Source: an uncultured Acetatifactor sp. (lineage in GTDB: Bacteria; Bacillota; Clostridia; Lachnospirales; Lachnospiraceae). From it: a stretch of 16,504 nt of DNA. The notes below the pieces were generated by a model. That model made no database searches and had not been told where the DNA came from. It saw only the letters and a program-made list of their open reading frames with translations. The DNA lies in contig CAQUWW010000058.1 of assembly GCA_948896875.1 (NCBI GenBank), positions 487 to 16,990 on the forward strand, given 5' to 3'. Shown in pieces: positions 14,356 to 16,504 of the stretch. How positions within the stretch are numbered: position 1 is the stretch's first letter; every line of letters begins with the position of its first letter. The position numbers and the translations under genes are program-made.

Positions 14356-14796
14356 ATGAGAGACAGCCACAATATAAAGGGGTGTGCCATATGTGAGGAA
14401 TGGCTGAATTACAGCAACTTCAAAGTGTGGTATGATCAGCATAAAATAAATGGAATATCTCTGGATTTGAATAAGGATATTCTGTTTAAAGGAAATAAGG
14501 TGTATAGTTCTGAGGCAGTTGCATTAGTGCCACATGCAATCAATACATTATTCTTGAATGGTAAGAAAAACAGAGGAGACTTGCCTTTAGGTGTACATTT
14601 TGATAAGAGTAAAGATAAATACCGTGCGGCAATGGCATTCATGGGTGAACAGATTAAACCTGGTACATTTGATACTGCTGAAGCTGCTTTTGTGAGATAT
14701 AAGGAATATAAAGAGGATTTTATTCAGGATATGGCAGAACAGTATAGAGGTGAAATACCAGATAAGATATATGAAGCAATGATGGGTGGAAAATAG
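14356..14796 (+). CDS. Phage HNH/AP2-type DNA-binding protein, N-terminally truncated
   Basis: This 146-residue frame matches the C-terminal two thirds of a phage protein group related to HNH/AP2 homing endonucleases. Visible are CAICEEWLNYSNFKVWY, then LDLNKDILFKGNKVYSSEAV with VPHAINTLF, then an AP2-like segment GVHFDKSKDKYRAAM ... GTFDTAEAAFVRYKEYKED. Relatives usually begin with about 50 more residues (a W-x-x-M-x-x-RCY region). Here an in-frame TAA lies at 14335, only 18 bases before the ATG, so that part is missing. No good ribosome site sits at normal distance from the ATG (AAGGGG is about 14 bases away). It is probably a prophage relic, although the remaining domain is intact. It lies in the A+T-rich block with other mobile debris. 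Confidence 0.65.
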   Translation: MRDSHNIKGCAICEEWLNYSNFKVWYDQHKINGISLDLNKDILFKGNKVYSSEAVALVPHAINTLFLNGKKNRGDLPLGVHFDKSKDKYRAAMAFMGEQIKPGTFDTAEAAFVRYKEYKEDFIQDMAEQYRGEIPDKIYEAMMGGK

Positions 14797-14913
14797 AAAT
14801 TGATGATTAGTGGTTGAGTGGCTATATTGAAGTGTGTGACATACTGGATAGAGATATCAGGTTGATGTCCGGTTTGCCACTTTTTGCCAAAATATGTAGC
14901 GTGATGCAGTATG

Positions 14914-14930
14914 GTATGCTATAATCATAC
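14914..14930 (+). promoter_or_regulatory. Extended -10 promoter flanked by a dyad, upstream of the ART-fold gene
   Basis: TGCTATAAT (extended -10; TATAAT at 14920-14925) is bracketed by GTATG (14914-14918) and CATAC (14926-14930), a 5-bp dyad. No clear -35 is present. The dyad over the -10 box would suit autoregulation by the toxin-antitoxin pair downstream. Confidence 0.5.
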
Positions 14931-14949
14931 GGAAGAAGGGGGAGATAAG

Positions 14950-15546
14950 GTGAGAATTTATCATGGTACAAACTATAGTTCCGCAATCAATATTATGACG
15001 AATGGTATTGATTTAAAATACAGCAAGAAGTATCTTGACTTTGGAATGGGCTTTTATACGACACCAAGTTATGATCATGCTGCATTTTCGGCTTTAAGAG
15101 CTACTGATAAATTTAACAATAGGTATGGGAAAAGTGAAGAACCTTATATAGTGGTAATGGAGTTTGCGTTAAAAAAGGACTTGGGATTATCAGTAAAGCA
15201 GCTTGTAAGACATAGCGACAATTGGGGACGGTTTGTCCTAAATAACCGATTGACGATGGACATATTAGACGCATATGATATAAATGAACATAATCAGGAC
15301 GGTAGGTATGATATCTGCTACGGTGAAATTGCGGATGGGAATATTGCAAACATTGCCTACCAGGTCAATATGAGAAAGAAAATGCCGAAGGATGTAGATT
15401 ACCATGATTTTCTTAAGAAAAAAGGAAAAGAGTATCCCCAGCAGTATTCGTTCCACACAGAAAAAGCTTTTTCTTGCATAACGTTATTATCATGTGATAT
15501 AATAATCAACAAGCAAGGGTATCTTAAACTGATTGAAAGAGGGTGA
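14950..15546 (+). CDS. ADP-ribosyltransferase-fold protein (DUF3990-like), probable toxin
   Basis: From the GTG at 14950 the protein is 198 residues and starts VRIYHGTNYSSAINIM. It contains DFGMGFYTTPSYDHAAFSA at about 30-50 and EIADGNIANIAYQVN near 125-140. The Y-H-G-T start plus the D-F-G-x-G-F-Y-x-T block is the pattern I associate with DUF3990, regarded as part of the ADP-ribosyltransferase fold, whose members would transfer ADP-ribose from NAD to a target. The GTG is chosen because AGGGGGAG lies about 6 bases upstream and the alternative ATG at 14911 would lie upstream of the -10 box. The next small gene starts 6 bases after the stop, in the manner of toxin-antitoxin pairs. The target and actual toxicity are not readable from sequence. 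Confidence 0.72.
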   Translation: MRIYHGTNYSSAINIMTNGIDLKYSKKYLDFGMGFYTTPSYDHAAFSALRATDKFNNRYGKSEEPYIVVMEFALKKDLGLSVKQLVRHSDNWGRFVLNNRLTMDILDAYDINEHNQDGRYDICYGEIADGNIANIAYQVNMRKKMPKDVDYHDFLKKKGKEYPQQYSFHTEKAFSCITLLSCDIIINKQGYLKLIERG

Positions 15547-15551
15547 ACAGT

Positions 15552-15770
15552 ATGACGAAATCAGAGATAAAAGAATTCAAGGGTTTTGTAAGAGATACGT
15601 TGATGCGTGAATATAAGATGAATGAATTGGAGGCGTATCGCGCTGTTCAAGATTCATATCTATCTGAAGCATTGTGGCGTGATAGCGACTATGTCGAGCA
15701 TGATACAGTAGAAGAATGGGCTGAATTTATTTTTAATGAGGTAAGCCAGAGGGTGCTGCTGAGAATGTAA
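15552..15770 (+). CDS. Small protein, candidate antitoxin of the ART-fold gene
   Basis: This 72-residue protein, MTKSEIKEFKGFVRDTLM and onward, is predicted to be mostly helical, with an acidic second half (DSDYVEHDTVEEWAEFIF). No family is recognised with confidence. GAGGGTG ends 6 bases before the ATG at 15552 and covers the stop of the upstream gene, so the two are probably translated together. Small genes of this size pair with DUF3990-like genes in Firmicutes, which suggests an antitoxin or accessory role. A terminator follows directly, closing a two-gene unit. Confidence 0.65.
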   Translation: MTKSEIKEFKGFVRDTLMREYKMNELEAYRAVQDSYLSEALWRDSDYVEHDTVEEWAEFIFNEVSQRVLLRM

Positions 15771-15774
15771 AGAT

Positions 15775-15814
15775 AAGGCATATCAGATGTAAAAGTCAGG
15801 TATGCCTTGTTTTT
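15775..15814 (+). terminator. Terminator closing the ART-fold/antitoxin pair
   Basis: AAGGCATATC (15775-15784) pairs with GGTATGCCTT (15799-15808), 10 bp with one G-U, around a 14-base loop, followed by GTTTTT (15809-15814). Confidence 0.8.
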
Positions 15815-16116
15815 ATGAAATTATTGAGGTAAAGTCGGGGGAGCTACTGGATTGATCTTGGAATTTACTTTATTATAAATTTGATTTACAGTAGCATCAT
15901 CAGCAAATACAGATGCTGCCGATAAAGTATTGAGAACTCCCCAATATATATCAATAGTTCTTATACAATAATTAATAATGATACCGTGACATGATAAATC
16001 GAAAATAACATTGTTATAATTGAACTGAGTACCAGACTTATAATGTGATATAAAAAAATATACCATATTGCAAAAGAGCTATTCTGTATCAGTTCCCACA
16101 TTCAATATTTAGATGA
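15815..16116. other. A+T-rich spacer with no supported gene
   Basis: About 300 bases without a convincing gene. A minus-strand frame of 81 codons (16066 to 15821) exists but lacks a ribosome site and matches no family I know. It could be a remnant of a larger gene. Confidence 0.5.
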
Positions 16117-16122
16117 ATGATT

Positions 16123-16299
16123 ATGATTGCAAAACCAATTATCAGTTCAAATTTTACCATTGAAGATATTCATAAGATCAGAGAATATCACTATGAACTT
16201 ACAAAAAATATGACAACACAAGAAAGAATCAATTTCTATAATGAAGGTGGAAGAGCCTTTTTAAAAGAAATGGAAGAAAGAAAGCTTCAGAAAGTGTAA
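16123..16299 (+). CDS. Small conserved hypothetical protein, possible antitoxin-like
   Basis: This 58-residue protein starts MIAKPIISSNFTIEDIHKIR, then EYHYELTKNMTTQERINFYN and a charged helical end (FLKEMEERKLQKV). I recall similar short Clostridia proteins with the FTIEDIxKxREYxYExTKxMTxxER pattern, often beside toxin-like or mobile genes, but no function is assigned. The start at 16123 is chosen because the partial repeat copy at 16305 begins at the equivalent ATG with the same AATGATT lead-in; ATGs at 16113 and 16117 also exist. No ribosome site is clear. Immediately downstream its first third is repeated. Confidence 0.6.
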   Translation: MIAKPIISSNFTIEDIHKIREYHYELTKNMTTQERINFYNEGGRAFLKEMEERKLQKV

Positions 16300-16304
16300 T
16301 GATT

Positions 16305-16367
16305 ATGGAAGCATTGGTTATCAGTCCTGATTTTACGATTGAAGATATTCATAAGATCAGGGAATAG
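16305..16367 (+). pseudogene. Truncated second copy of the small gene
   Basis: From ATG at 16305 the frame reads MEALVISPDFTIEDIHKIRE, then TAG at 16365-16367. It matches the first 21 codons of the gene at 16123 with one codon missing. After the stop, NYE continues the similarity for three codons before the sequence changes to a recombinase. It is a broken paralogue. Confidence 0.75.
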
Positions 16368-16376
16368 AATTATGAA

Positions 16377-16504
16377 CGGACAAATGCTTATGCAGTGAAA
16401 GAATATCCTAAAAGTGAGGCGGGAGTTCGGACAGTTATTATTCCTGATGACTATGCGTGGCTGTGTTCCAGGATAAAAATGTTAAATCCGTTTGGCGAAT
16501 ATGT
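16377..16504 (+). pseudogene. Tyrosine recombinase (integrase) fragment, runs off the window
   Basis: In the same frame as the truncated small gene, after its stop, the sequence reads AVKEYPKSEAGVRTVIIPDD, then YAWLCSRIKMLNPFGEYV. The PKSEAGVRTVIIP stretch is typical of the catalytic-domain start of phage/ICE tyrosine integrases (the K-T-x-A-G-x-R-x-V-x-I-P strand pair). The N-terminal SAM-like domain and the first catalytic arginine region are absent. It begins abruptly near 16380 with no start codon of its own, so it is a 5'-truncated remnant unless a start lies further on. The remainder, including the catalytic H-x-x-R and Y, would lie beyond the window. Confidence 0.6.

Noticed and set aside
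15821..16066. An 81-codon minus-strand frame
   Set aside because: No ribosome site, no recognised family and A+T-rich DNA where such frames are frequent. Kept only as a note in the spacer entry.

Overview
The window looks like a chromosomal segment of a gut-type Clostridia, probably Lachnospiraceae. The reasons are strong AGGAGG-type ribosome sites, clostridial promoters, an Si-type citrate synthase, a BlaI/M56 pair and a bacterial microcompartment (BMC) shell gene. Positions 1 to about 13,880 are one compositional block of ordinary, mostly plus-strand genes. From about 13,900 to the end the DNA is visibly richer in A+T and holds phage, toxin-antitoxin and integrase debris.

Left edge (1-2401): the last 54 residues of a BMC shell protein, a DeoR-type regulator, a ParA-type ATPase with a deviant Walker A motif and a charged N-terminal extension, and a 141-residue lysine-rich, apparently disordered protein. 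The last three overlap one another (59 and 65 bases) and should be translationally coupled. A ParA ATPase plus a small disordered charged partner beside a BMC shell gene is the layout of the McdA/McdB systems that position carboxysomes. I infer that this is a candidate positioning system for a metabolic (non-carboxysome) microcompartment, and it is the main finding.

Middle (2425-7617): a citrate synthase with its own promoter, a TTG start and a strong terminator. The -35 box of the next promoter lies in that terminator's loop. Then come a polytopic membrane protein of possible GT-C type, an unusual duplicated promoter/leader module with a perfect 10-bp inverted repeat, a membrane-anchored transglutaminase-like protein, and a run of hairpins that ends in a second terminator.

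Regulatory and housekeeping block (7688-13883): a BlaI-type repressor with two operator-like sites placed over its -35 box and start region, overlapped by an M56 (BlaR1-like) membrane metalloprotease. The protease carries a large C-terminal extracytoplasmic region that does not look like a beta-lactam sensor. RecJ exonuclease and a MATE transporter follow closely.

Right edge (about 13,900-16,504): a Phd/YefM antitoxin pseudogene (minus strand, one internal TAG), an N-terminally truncated phage HNH/AP2-like protein, an ADP-ribosyltransferase-fold (DUF3990-like) gene with an overlapping small partner (a likely toxin-antitoxin pair), a small conserved gene whose first third is repeated with a stop codon, and a fragment of a tyrosine recombinase cut by the window end. 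I saw no tRNA, rRNA or CRISPR array.
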